From Pseudomonadota bacterium (GTDB lineage: Bacteria; Desulfobacterota; Desulfovibrionia; Desulfovibrionales; Desulfovibrionaceae): a DNA stretch of 54,272 bases. A program made the translations under genes and the position numbers. The stretch is from positions 1 to 54,272 of the forward strand of contig JAEYTO010000031.1 of NCBI GenBank assembly GCA_023433925.1, given 5' to 3'. The notes under the pieces are model-generated. The model was not told the origin of the DNA. It ran no database searches and saw nothing but the letters and a program-made list of their open reading frames with translations. This document shows positions 31,046-39,170 of the stretch, in pieces; within the stretch, counting starts at the first letter, position 1, and each line of letters begins with the position of its first letter.

Positions 31046-32368
31046 ATGAAGATCATCATGTTTGGAGGTGATGGATACTGCGGATGGCCCACCTCACTCT
31101 ATCTGGCCAAGCGAGGCTTTGATGTCATCATCGTGGATAACCTGTCGCGCAGGCAGATCGACGTGGAGCTTGGCGCGTGCTCGCTCACGCCCATAGAGCC
31201 CATACAGAAGCGCATCGCGGCCTGGAGCAAGCTGCAGCCGCGTAAGCCTATTCGTTTCGAAAACATCAACATCGCCCAGCAAGGCGAACGGCTCAGGAGC
31301 TTCATCGCCTGTGAGCAGCCAGACGCGGTTCTGCACTATGCGGAGCAGCGGGCCGCCCCCTACTCCATGAAGACCAGCCAGCATAAACAGTACACCCTGG
31401 GCAACAATCTGCTTGCCACGTTCAACCTCCTGGAGGCCGTGGCCGACTCCGGCAAGGACACGCACTTCGTCCACCTGGGATCCATGGGCGTGTACGGGTA
31501 CTTCTCCAGGGATACGACCGTGCCCGAGGGCTATATCGAGTTCGAGACTCCGGGCGGGAACGGCAACGGCTCCAAGTTCAACGACAAAAAGCGCTTCCTG
31601 TGCCAGGGCAGCCCAGCGAGCATCTACCACTGCACGAAGATGCAGGACGCCATTCTGTTTCAATTTTACAACCAGAACAACAACATGCGCATCACGGACC
31701 TGCACCAGGGGGTGGTCTGGGGGACTCTCACCGACGAAACGCGCCAGGATGAGGCGCTCATCAACCGCTTCGACTACGACGGCGATTACGGGACCTTCAT
31801 CAACCGGTTCCTTCTGCAGGCCACCATCGGCCACCCCATCACCCTGTACGGCAAGGGCGGCCAGTGCAGGCCCATCATTCACATCAACGACTCCATGCGC
31901 AGCATTGAGCTTGCGCTGCTCAACCCTCCCGCGCTCGGCGACGGCGTGCACATCTACAACCAGATGACCGAGGTCTATCAGATCCGCGACATCGCCGAAA
32001 TCGTGGCCGCCAAGACCGGCGCCGAGATACGGCACGTGCCGAATCCGCGCATCGAGAACGAGGACGTGCGCTACTCGGTGAACAACTCAACGCTTTTGTC
32101 GCTCGGCCTCAAGCCGACGTTCATCTCCGACACGCTCCTGGACGAAGTCATGGAGGTCGTGCGCAAGCACATCGATCGCTGCGACACATCGACCATCATG
32201 CCACGCTCCAAGTGGCGCAAGGATCTCAGCCTGGAAGATACGGCGGCTACATCACGGTCGAACCGCAACCAGCCTGCGAACGTAGCGCGGGAGGGAGCCA
32301 GGGGCAGCGGCAAAGGATCGTCCAAGAACGATTATGTCATTGACCAATCGACAGTATGGCTCATCTGA
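31046..32368 (+). CDS. UDP-sulfoquinovose synthase-like NAD-dependent epimerase/dehydratase
   Basis: 440 aa, extended short-chain dehydrogenase fold. The N-terminus MKIIMFGGDGYCGWPTSLYL and the blocks IVDNLSRRQIDVELG, SLTPIEPIQKRI, YAEQRAAPYSM, TDLHQGVVWGTLTDET, RFDYDGDYGTFINRF, GHPITLYGKGGQ and DTSTIMPRSKW follow plant/bacterial SQD1/SqdB, which makes UDP-sulfoquinovose from UDP-glucose and sulfite. The catalytic pair is Y194/K198 (YHCTK); the SQD1 Thr of GTMGEYG is Ser here (GSMGVYG). The last ~60 residues are a polar extension not typical of SqdB. The ATG at 31046 has GGAG at a good distance. Most SQD1 enzymes serve sulfolipid synthesis; here the setting is an exopolysaccharide locus, so a sulfosugar in the polymer is inferred. 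A related nucleotide-sugar reaction is the alternative. Confidence 0.8.
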   Translation: MKIIMFGGDGYCGWPTSLYLAKRGFDVIIVDNLSRRQIDVELGACSLTPIEPIQKRIAAWSKLQPRKPIRFENINIAQQGERLRSFIACEQPDAVLHYAEQRAAPYSMKTSQHKQYTLGNNLLATFNLLEAVADSGKDTHFVHLGSMGVYGYFSRDTTVPEGYIEFETPGGNGNGSKFNDKKRFLCQGSPASIYHCTKMQDAILFQFYNQNNNMRITDLHQGVVWGTLTDETRQDEALINRFDYDGDYGTFINRFLLQATIGHPITLYGKGGQCRPIIHINDSMRSIELALLNPPALGDGVHIYNQMTEVYQIRDIAEIVAAKTGAEIRHVPNPRIENEDVRYSVNNSTLLSLGLKPTFISDTLLDEVMEVVRKHIDRCDTSTIMPRSKWRKDLSLEDTAATSRSNRNQPANVAREGARGSGKGSSKNDYVIDQSTVWLI

Positions 32369-32432
32369 CGCGGCATTCATTTCAGATGCTTAGGGTCAAG
32401 AGACATGAACATCCCTGCCCAAGGAGGAAGAT

Positions 32433-33458
32433 ATGATCATGGTGCTTGGCGGGGCCGGCTACATCGGTTCGGCGGTCTCCTACTACCTGCGCCAGACGGA
32501 CAGGGAAGCCGTCATCGTCGACAACCTCTCCAGCGGCTTTCAGGAGCTGGCGGACGGCACGGGCTGTCCGCTCATCCGTTGCGACCTGCGCGACAGGGAG
32601 GCCATCCGCAAGGTCATGCTCGACGTCCGCCCCGAGGTCATCATGCACTTCGCGGCCTCGCAGGGCGTTCCTCAATCCGTGAGCAGCCCGAGCGAGTTCT
32701 ACAACAACAACGTCCTGGCCACCATAAACGTCATGGACGCCATGCGCGAGTCCAGGGTCAGACATCTCATCTTCTCCAGCACGGCGGCCTCATATGGCGT
32801 TCCCCTCTACACCCCCATTGACGAGAGGCATCTCCTGGCGCCGACCACGCCCTATGGCTGGACGAAGATCATGATGGAGCAGGCCATGGCCGACTACGCC
32901 AAGGCCTACGGCATGACCTTCTTCGCCCTGCGCTACTTCAACGCGGCAGGCGACATACCGGGAGCGCCCGTGGGCGAGATGCACGACCCGGAGAGCCACC
33001 TCATCCCCAACATCCTCCTCTCGGCGTTGCGCGACGACGGGCAGGTCTTCGAGGTGTACGGCGGCAAGTACCCGACCCACGACGGCACATGCCTGCGGGA
33101 CTACATCCATGTGGAGGACCTCGCCCGGGCGCACATCGCCGCCATGGACCACCTGCGCTCCGGAGGCGGGAGCGGCATCGTCAACCTGGGCTGCGGCGCG
33201 GGCTATTCGGTCATGGAGGTGCTCGAGGCGTGCAATCGTGTTACCGGCCGGCGGATTCCGCATATCGTCAAGGCCCCCCGGCCCGGCGACCCACCCTGCC
33301 TCATCGCCTCCAACAAGCTCGCGCGCCAGACGCTCGGCTGGGTTCCCGAGTGGAACTCCATCGACGCCATTGTCGAGAGCGCCTGGAACTGGCATCGGGC
33401 TCGGTTCGCCCTGAACAGCACATATGTCACTCAAATGGCCAGGCCCATGGGGATGTAA
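32433..33458 (+). CDS. galE: UDP-glucose 4-epimerase
   Basis: 341 aa. It interconverts UDP-glucose and UDP-galactose with bound NAD. Seen are MIMVLGGAGYIGSAVSYYLR (GxxGxxG), VIVDNLSSGF, the catalytic FSSTAASYG, PYGWTKIMMEQ (YxxxK), RYFNAAGD, and DGTCLRDYIHVEDLARAH with NLGCGAGYSVMEVL near the end. AAGGAGG precedes the ATG. It makes donor sugars for the exopolysaccharide and lies between the SqdB-like gene and a glycosyltransferase, with a 4-nt gap to the next start. Confidence 0.92.
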   Translation: MIMVLGGAGYIGSAVSYYLRQTDREAVIVDNLSSGFQELADGTGCPLIRCDLRDREAIRKVMLDVRPEVIMHFAASQGVPQSVSSPSEFYNNNVLATINVMDAMRESRVRHLIFSSTAASYGVPLYTPIDERHLLAPTTPYGWTKIMMEQAMADYAKAYGMTFFALRYFNAAGDIPGAPVGEMHDPESHLIPNILLSALRDDGQVFEVYGGKYPTHDGTCLRDYIHVEDLARAHIAAMDHLRSGGGSGIVNLGCGAGYSVMEVLEACNRVTGRRIPHIVKAPRPGDPPCLIASNKLARQTLGWVPEWNSIDAIVESAWNWHRARFALNSTYVTQMARPMGM

Positions 33459-33462
33459 GACA

Positions 33463-34779
33463 ATGCAAGCCATGTTCGATCCCGTAGCCAAGAAGCCGGA
33501 AAGGCGCGAAGTTTCCAACGCCCGCTCTGCTTATTCGCATCCACCGCTCAAGATACTTCTGGTCAACAAGTTCTATTACCTGAACGGAGGCTCCGAGCGC
33601 GTGCTCTTCCAGGAGCGCGACTACTTCCGGCGCTTGGGCCATCAGGTCGTTGACTTCTCCATGCAGCATCCCAGGAACATCGACTCGGCATACGCATCAT
33701 TTTTCATTCCTCAAGTCGAGTATGACGGCGACCAAAGCCTGTGGTCCAAGATAAGGAATACGGCGACCTTCATCCACTCTCCTCTCGCCGTGTCGAGGCT
33801 GCGAAAGCTCGTGGAGAAGGAGCGCCCGGACATCGTCCACCTGCACAACATTTACCACCAGATCACGCCTTCCATCATTCCCATGCTCAAGAAGCAAGGG
33901 CTCAAGATCGTACTGAGCCTGCACGACTATAAACTCATCTGCCCAAGCTACACGATGCTGAACAAGGAAGTCGTCTGCGACTACTGTCGGGGATATCGGT
34001 TCCATGGGCCCCTGGTGCATCACTGTCAAGGCTCCCGCGCCAAGGAACTGCTCCTCTCCGCGGAAGCGTACTACCATAAATGGCGGAAGAGCTACGAGGC
34101 GGTGGACATGTGCATAGCCCCGAGCCAGTTCATGGCCGACAGGATATCGGCCCGGATTCCCGCCGAGCGGATCACCGTCATCCGCAACGGCATCGAGGGC
34201 GACCAGTACGTCCCCACATGGAATGACAAGGGGTATGCGCTCTATGTCGGCCGGGTCTCCAGGCAAAAGGGCATCGAAACCCTGTGCAAGGCCCATGCGG
34301 CCCTTGGCGGAGCCATTCCGCTCAAGATTGTCGGCACTGGCCCCCTCCTGGCCGAGCTGGAACGGCGGTATCCCGATGTCGAGCTCCTCGGATACCGTTC
34401 GGGCGATGAGCTCCGGGAGTGTGTCGGCTCCGCCTCGTTCGTGGTGCTGCCCTCGGAGTGGTACGAGAACTGCCCCATGTCGGCCCTGGAGACCATGGCT
34501 TTGGGCAAGCCCATGATCGCGGCGGCGATTGGAGGTCTTCCGGAGATCATCGACGAGGGGGTCACGGGGCTGCTCTTCGCGTCAGGAAGCGTCTCCGACC
34601 TCGCCGACAAGATGCTGCGCCTATGGCGGGACGAGCCGCTGCGAAGGCGCATGGGGTTCGCGGCCAAGGCCAAGCAGCTCAAGCGCCATATCAACCAGGT
34701 CAGACAGGAGGCCGTGCTCGACGTTTACTATCGCCTGCTCGGCCACGAGCGCCCGACCAGGGGAAAGGTGCGCGCATGA
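33463..34779 (+). CDS. Glycosyltransferase family 4 (GT-B)
   Basis: 438 aa. The N-terminal donor/acceptor domain starts KILLVNKFYYLNGGSERVLF, with LSLHDYKLICPSY and a cysteine-rich part (CDYCRGYRFHGPLVHHC) typical of a capsule glycosyltransferase subgroup. The C-terminal half has ALYVGRVSRQKGIETLCKAH and PSEWYENCPMSALETMALGK, the E-x7-E motif. The ATG at 33463 follows GGGG; a longer open frame from 33424 overlaps galE and is less likely. It overlaps the radical SAM gene by ATGA. The function is sugar transfer in repeat-unit assembly. Confidence 0.87.
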   Translation: MQAMFDPVAKKPERREVSNARSAYSHPPLKILLVNKFYYLNGGSERVLFQERDYFRRLGHQVVDFSMQHPRNIDSAYASFFIPQVEYDGDQSLWSKIRNTATFIHSPLAVSRLRKLVEKERPDIVHLHNIYHQITPSIIPMLKKQGLKIVLSLHDYKLICPSYTMLNKEVVCDYCRGYRFHGPLVHHCQGSRAKELLLSAEAYYHKWRKSYEAVDMCIAPSQFMADRISARIPAERITVIRNGIEGDQYVPTWNDKGYALYVGRVSRQKGIETLCKAHAALGGAIPLKIVGTGPLLAELERRYPDVELLGYRSGDELRECVGSASFVVLPSEWYENCPMSALETMALGKPMIAAAIGGLPEIIDEGVTGLLFASGSVSDLADKMLRLWRDEPLRRRMGFAAKAKQLKRHINQVRQEAVLDVYYRLLGHERPTRGKVRA

Positions 34780-35861
34780 GGCAATCCGCCGAAATCCCCA
34801 TGCCGTCCGAGGCTCTCCTGGCGCTCACATATCGCTGCAACGCCAAGTGCCACATGTGCAACATCTGGCGGTTCCCTTCCGCGCCAGCGGAGGAGGTCAC
34901 GCCCGCGGATCTCGATAAGCTGCCGGAGAGCTTCACGTTCGCCAACATCACGGGAGGGGAGCCTTTTCTCCGCAAGGACATCGAGGATGTCATCGAGGTC
35001 GTGCTCGCCAAGACAAAACGGCTCGTGGTGAGCACCAATGGCTTCTTCACCGAGCGCATCCTGAAGGCGGCGAAACGGTTCTTTCCGCGCATGGGCGTGC
35101 GCATCAGCATCGAAGGCCTGCCCGCGGCCAATGATGAACTCCGGGGCATCAAGAACGGCTTTGACCACGGGCTGCGGACCCTGCTCAGGCTGCGCGAGCT
35201 TGGAGTCAAGGACATCGGCTTTGGCATAACCGTCTCGGACCGCAATGCCCGCGACATGCTCGAGCTCTACGCGCTGGCCGAGTCCATGGGCCTGGAGTTC
35301 GCCACGGCGGCCATGCACAACACCTACTACTTTCACAAGTACGACAACTCGTTCCAGGACGTTGACATGATCTCCGAGCAATTCAGGCGCATTGCCACCC
35401 GCCTGCTCAAGACAAATCGTCCCAAGAACTGGTTCAGGGCCTACTTCAACCATGGCTTGGCCAACTACGTACGGGGCAACGCGCGCCTGCTGCCCTGCGA
35501 AGTCGCCTCGGACGTGTTCTTCATGGATCCATTTGGCGAGATACGACCCTGCAACGGCATGAAGGAGAGCATGGGCAACATACGCCAGGCCGCCTTCGAG
35601 GAGATATGGAACAGCGCAAAAGCCGCCGAGGTGCGACGCAAGGTTTCGGAATGCAAGCAGAACTGCTGGATGGTGGGCAGTGTCGCGCCAGCCATGAAGA
35701 AACGCCTCGGGATTCCAGCGGCATGGGTCGCCAGGAACAAGCTGCGCGTCCTTGCCGGCAAGGAGCCTGCCTGGTGTTTCGATGACGTCCACCAGGCTTC
35801 CAAGGAGCCTGGCGTGGAATGCCCCGCCCCTCACTCCATGGATAAGAACCGCCAAAGATGA
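34776..35861 (+). CDS. Radical SAM/SPASM-type protein
   Basis: 361 aa. The [4Fe-4S]-SAM motif is C21-x3-C25-x2-C28 (YRCNAKCHMC), followed by ITGGEPFLRKDI (SAM-binding GGE). C-terminal cysteines (LLPCEVASDVFF, IRPCNGMKESMGNI, CKQNCW) fit a SPASM/twitch auxiliary cluster. The start ATG overlaps the stop of the glycosyltransferase (ATGA), so the two are translated together. Such proteins modify peptides or sugars or act as uncharacterised enzymes in polysaccharide loci. No precursor-peptide gene is seen nearby, so modification of a sugar or lipid intermediate is my guess. The substrate is unknown. Confidence 0.85.
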   Translation: MRQSAEIPMPSEALLALTYRCNAKCHMCNIWRFPSAPAEEVTPADLDKLPESFTFANITGGEPFLRKDIEDVIEVVLAKTKRLVVSTNGFFTERILKAAKRFFPRMGVRISIEGLPAANDELRGIKNGFDHGLRTLLRLRELGVKDIGFGITVSDRNARDMLELYALAESMGLEFATAAMHNTYYFHKYDNSFQDVDMISEQFRRIATRLLKTNRPKNWFRAYFNHGLANYVRGNARLLPCEVASDVFFMDPFGEIRPCNGMKESMGNIRQAAFEEIWNSAKAAEVRRKVSECKQNCWMVGSVAPAMKKRLGIPAAWVARNKLRVLAGKEPAWCFDDVHQASKEPGVECPAPHSMDKNRQR

Positions 35862-36198
35862 CGCTGAACGGCCTCGCAAAGTCATCCATGGACTTGGAGG
35901 AGCTCCAGAATGTTGAAGGTGTATCGTCGGCCCAGTGGGACATTGAACGTCTTAGCCGTGGCCTTGACTGCCCACTCCCGGGATGGGTTCTCGTCGGCAC
36001 TCCAGCATTGCCGTGCGACGCTTGGCAAACTGTTGGAAAAGCCGTCCTGGCTTTCTTCAGCTTCGCACTGCCTGGGCGAAGCTCAACCGTTGCTCACGCA
36101 TGCTTCGCACCAGGCGGATCGATCTGGCCAGCGCAGACTGCTTTCCCGACTGGCTGTCCATGCAGAACCTCAGGCATTATTCAGCAACAAGTATCAAT
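35862..36198. other. 337-bp gap before the flippase gene
   Basis: No gene. Its right part, about 36025-36159, is a diverged copy of the repeat at 39012-39147. The open frame through it is continuous with the flippase, but the repeat makes that extension unlikely to be translated. Confidence 0.55.
36025..36159 (+). repeat. ~135-bp repeat, diverged copy 1
   Basis: It aligns along its whole length, at about 70% identity by eye, with the copy at 39012-39147. Shared blocks are ctgttg-aaaagccgtcctggctt, ttcgca, gctca, gttgctcac, tgc-tcgca, and ctggctgt near the end. The inverted ends are eroded. Confidence 0.7.
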
Positions 36199-37740
36199 AT
36201 GCGGAATAAGCAATATTCAATAACCAGGAATTCGCTCTACAACGTCCTGGGCTGGGTCATCCCAATCATCGTCAACTTCGTGTCGATTCCCATAATCGTC
36301 GCGAAGCTCGGCTACGACCAGTATGGCGTCTGGGTATTGGTCATGGCCGTCATGGGCTACTTCGCCCTGCTTGACCTTGGAGTGGTCAAAGGCGGCATCA
36401 GATTCCTGGCCGAGTACAGCGCCGCCAACGACATGAGACGGGCCAGCCAGGTCATCTCCCTGGGGTTCTACGCCTACCTGCTGATCGGCCTGCTGGGCTG
36501 CGGGCTCACCCTCCTGTGCACCGACCCGGTGCTGCTCCCGCTCATCAAGCTGCCTGACGAGCTTCACGACTTGGCCCGTCAGGTATTCCACCTCGCCGCC
36601 TTCGGCTTCCTGGTCACCATGCTCCAGACCTACATGCTCTCCCTGCCCCAGGCGGTGCACCGATTCGATATCAGCAACAAGGTGGACACGGCGAACCAGA
36701 TTCTGACCACGGCGGCGACCGTTATCGCCTTGAGCCTCGGCTTCGGCCTCGTGAGCATCATCGTCATCCGCATAGTCGGCAGCATCTTGTGCTGCGCCTC
36801 GCTCTATCATGCGCTCAAGAAATGCCTGCCGGATTTGCGCCTGACCATTCGCTTCGACCAGGGCCTTGCCAGAATGGTCTTCTCCTACAGTCTCGTGTCC
36901 TTCGTGGGTAGGCTTGGCACGACCACTGCCAACCATCTGCAGACCATTGTCATTGGATCCATTCTCGGCACTACCGCCGTGACCATCTTCAGCGTGCCCT
37001 TTCAGCTCATCAGCAGGGTCATGAGCCTGTCCTACAGGCTATCCATGGTCATTTTCCCGATCTCGAGCGAACTCGGCGCCGGTGAGGCGAATCTCAAGCG
37101 CCTTCACGAGATATACCTGACCATGGGGCGCAACATCTTCTTCCTGAACATCATGCAGGTTGTCCTGTTCAGCTTGTTCTCCTGGGACCTTCTGAGCTTG
37201 TGGATGGGACGCGATTTCGCGGACAAGTCGAGCCTCATCCTCACCCTTCTGGCCATCGGCGTCTTCTTCGACTCCCTGACAAACCTGCCTTCTCAAATCT
37301 GCGACGGATTGAGCCACCCCAGGATCACCAGCACCTTCGCGTTCATTCGAGGCGCCATTGGCATCCTATTTGTCCTGATTGGCGGCCATGTCGCGGGCGT
37401 GCTGGGCGTGGCGGCGGGATTCACGCTCTCCTGCATCATCATGAGCCTTGCCTTCAACATCTATGTGCATCCACGCATCATCAAGCTCTCCATGGTGAAA
37501 GTCGCCCTATCGTACGCCGAAATCACTGTCTTCGGCCTGCTTGTCCTGGCCTCCTTCATTCCCCTCACCGTCTTCAAGCCGAGAGAAACCCTGGATGTAG
37601 CGGCATTCCTGCTCAAGGGGTCAGCGGCAGGGCTGGCATTCTGTCTTTACGGCTATGCGCGGCTTCTGGATGGCGAGCGGAAGAGACAGCTGCACTCCCA
37701 GTTGGGCCTCATGCTCAGGAAAGCCGTGTCCGCCAAGTAG
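36199..37740 (+). CDS. Wzx-type polysaccharide flippase (MATE/MVF superfamily)
   Basis: 513 aa with about 12-14 membrane helices. It probably moves the lipid-linked repeat unit across the inner membrane. The N-terminus (YNVLGWVIPIIVNFVSIPII then VAKLGYDQYGVWVLV) is the typical Wzx/RfbX start; helices continue to the C-terminus (GLLVLASFIPLTVF). The ATG at 36199 (MRNKQYSITRNS) has no clear ribosome site; upstream ATG 36160 lies at the repeat's end. It follows repeat copy 1 and precedes another glycosyltransferase by 11 bp. Confidence 0.85.
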   Translation: MRNKQYSITRNSLYNVLGWVIPIIVNFVSIPIIVAKLGYDQYGVWVLVMAVMGYFALLDLGVVKGGIRFLAEYSAANDMRRASQVISLGFYAYLLIGLLGCGLTLLCTDPVLLPLIKLPDELHDLARQVFHLAAFGFLVTMLQTYMLSLPQAVHRFDISNKVDTANQILTTAATVIALSLGFGLVSIIVIRIVGSILCCASLYHALKKCLPDLRLTIRFDQGLARMVFSYSLVSFVGRLGTTTANHLQTIVIGSILGTTAVTIFSVPFQLISRVMSLSYRLSMVIFPISSELGAGEANLKRLHEIYLTMGRNIFFLNIMQVVLFSLFSWDLLSLWMGRDFADKSSLILTLLAIGVFFDSLTNLPSQICDGLSHPRITSTFAFIRGAIGILFVLIGGHVAGVLGVAAGFTLSCIIMSLAFNIYVHPRIIKLSMVKVALSYAEITVFGLLVLASFIPLTVFKPRETLDVAAFLLKGSAAGLAFCLYGYARLLDGERKRQLHSQLGLMLRKAVSAK

Positions 37741-37751
37741 AGCGAGGCAGT

Positions 37752-39014
37752 ATGAGAATCGTGCACATCAACACAATGATGCTCGGCGGAGCGGCAAAAG
37801 CCATGACGCGCCTCCATGAAGGCCTGCTCGCGGCCGGATCGGATTCGGTCATTCTTACCCAAGACGGCATTGGCGGATCAAGCGCCGCCTTCCGGGCAGG
37901 GCTGCGCGGCAAGATCGCGAACCAGCTCCTCCACCGGATGGACATCATGCCTCTGCGGCTGTTCCCTCGGCGTCAGGCCAGCGAGTTCAACCTGCAGTGG
38001 GTTCCAGGCCGCGTTCTTCGCAAGCTTGACATGCTCAAACCTGACATCGTGCATCTGCACTGGATCTGCCGCTCGTTCCTCCGGGTTGAGGATCTAAGGC
38101 GAATCGACTGCCCGATTGTCTGGACCATGCATGACTCCTGGCCATTCACCGGCGGTTGCAATGTGCCATTTGAATGCGTGCGCTATCGGGAGGGCTGCGG
38201 ACGATGTCCGCAGCTTGGCAGCCCTATTCTTCACGACCTTTCATGGTGGCTCTGGCGACGGAAAAGCAAGGCTTGGCGCGACGTGGCCATGACGGCCGTC
38301 TCCCCGAGCCGGTGGCTCGGCACGTGTGCGGCTTCCAGCCCGCTGCTTGCCGGCAAGGACCTGCTGGTCATTCCGAACGGCCTGGACCTGGAGGCGTTCC
38401 AACCTTTTGATAAGCGGCAGGCCAGGCGGGCATTGCGGCTCCCCCAGGATAAAACCCTCCTCTTGTTCGGCGGCATCATGGCCACTGCAGACCGCAATAA
38501 GGGCTTCCAGTTCATCAAGCCCGCCCTTGAGGAGACCTCCAGGCATATCGATCCATCGAGCCTGGAACTGGTCGTGGTTGGGGAAGCCGCCTCGCGCGAT
38601 TCCGCGGATATCGGAATCCCCGTGCGTTTCATTGGCGCGTTGCAGGATAACGTATCAATGGGGCTCCTCTATTCGGCGGTGGATGCCACGGTTCTGCCGT
38701 CCCTTCAGGAGTCATTCGGGCAGATGGCCGCAGAGTCGCTGGCCTGCGGCATCCCTGTCGTTGCCTTCAATGCGACCGGATTTCGAGACATCGTGGAGCA
38801 TGGCGTGAATGGCTATCTGGCTGCGCCCTATGACGCCGCCGATCTGGGAGCGGGGATTGCCGATGTGCTGACCCATTCCGACAAGGCGGCCATGAGTCAG
38901 GCCGCCAGAGATAAGGCCACTCGTGAATACGGGCAGGACAGGATGGCCGAGCGGTATGCCGCCATCTATAAGGAATTGAATGCAAGTCATGGAAAGACGC
39001 CATACGCGTCCTAA
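37752..39014 (+). CDS. Glycosyltransferase family 4 (GT-B)
   Basis: 420 aa. It starts MRIVHINTMMLGGAAKAMTR; the GCGRCPQLGSPILHDLSWWL block resembles the WcaC-like group of colanic-acid glycosyltransferases. The C-terminal half has PSLQESFGQMAAESLACGIP and FGGIMATADRNKGFQFIKPA. GCGAGG lies before the ATG. Its stop TAA (39012-39014) is the first three bases of the repeat at 39012-39147, so the C-terminus was shaped by that element. The donor is unknown. Confidence 0.87.
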   Translation: MRIVHINTMMLGGAAKAMTRLHEGLLAAGSDSVILTQDGIGGSSAAFRAGLRGKIANQLLHRMDIMPLRLFPRRQASEFNLQWVPGRVLRKLDMLKPDIVHLHWICRSFLRVEDLRRIDCPIVWTMHDSWPFTGGCNVPFECVRYREGCGRCPQLGSPILHDLSWWLWRRKSKAWRDVAMTAVSPSRWLGTCAASSPLLAGKDLLVIPNGLDLEAFQPFDKRQARRALRLPQDKTLLLFGGIMATADRNKGFQFIKPALEETSRHIDPSSLELVVVGEAASRDSADIGIPVRFIGALQDNVSMGLLYSAVDATVLPSLQESFGQMAAESLACGIPVVAFNATGFRDIVEHGVNGYLAAPYDAADLGAGIADVLTHSDKAAMSQAARDKATREYGQDRMAERYAAIYKELNASHGKTPYAS

Positions 39015-39147
39015 CAGACTGTTGAAAAAGCCGTCCTGGCTTTTTTCAACTTCGCAATACCTGAGTAAAGCTCAGGCATTGCTCACGGATGCTGCGCATT
39101 CGGCGGGCCATCCTGGCTCGCTCAGCCTGTTTTTCAACAGGCTGTTA
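39012..39147 (+). mobile_element. 136-bp MITE-like element with terminal inverted repeats
   Basis: Ends: TAACAGACTGTTGAAAAA (39012-39029) and the reverse complement TAACAGCCTGTTGAAAAA of 39130-39147, 17 of 18 identical. It contains a hairpin (gttgaaaaagcc/ggcttttttcaac) and cctgag/ctcagg. It has no coding capacity. A diverged copy is at 36025-36159. No target duplication is obvious. Confidence 0.8.
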
Positions 39148-39170
39148 AATGACAACGGAAGGGCCGGTGA

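Noticed and set aside
35983..36198. N-terminal extension of the flippase through the upstream open frame
   Set aside because: It translates a diverged repeat and has no ribosome site; the family N-terminus begins at 36199.
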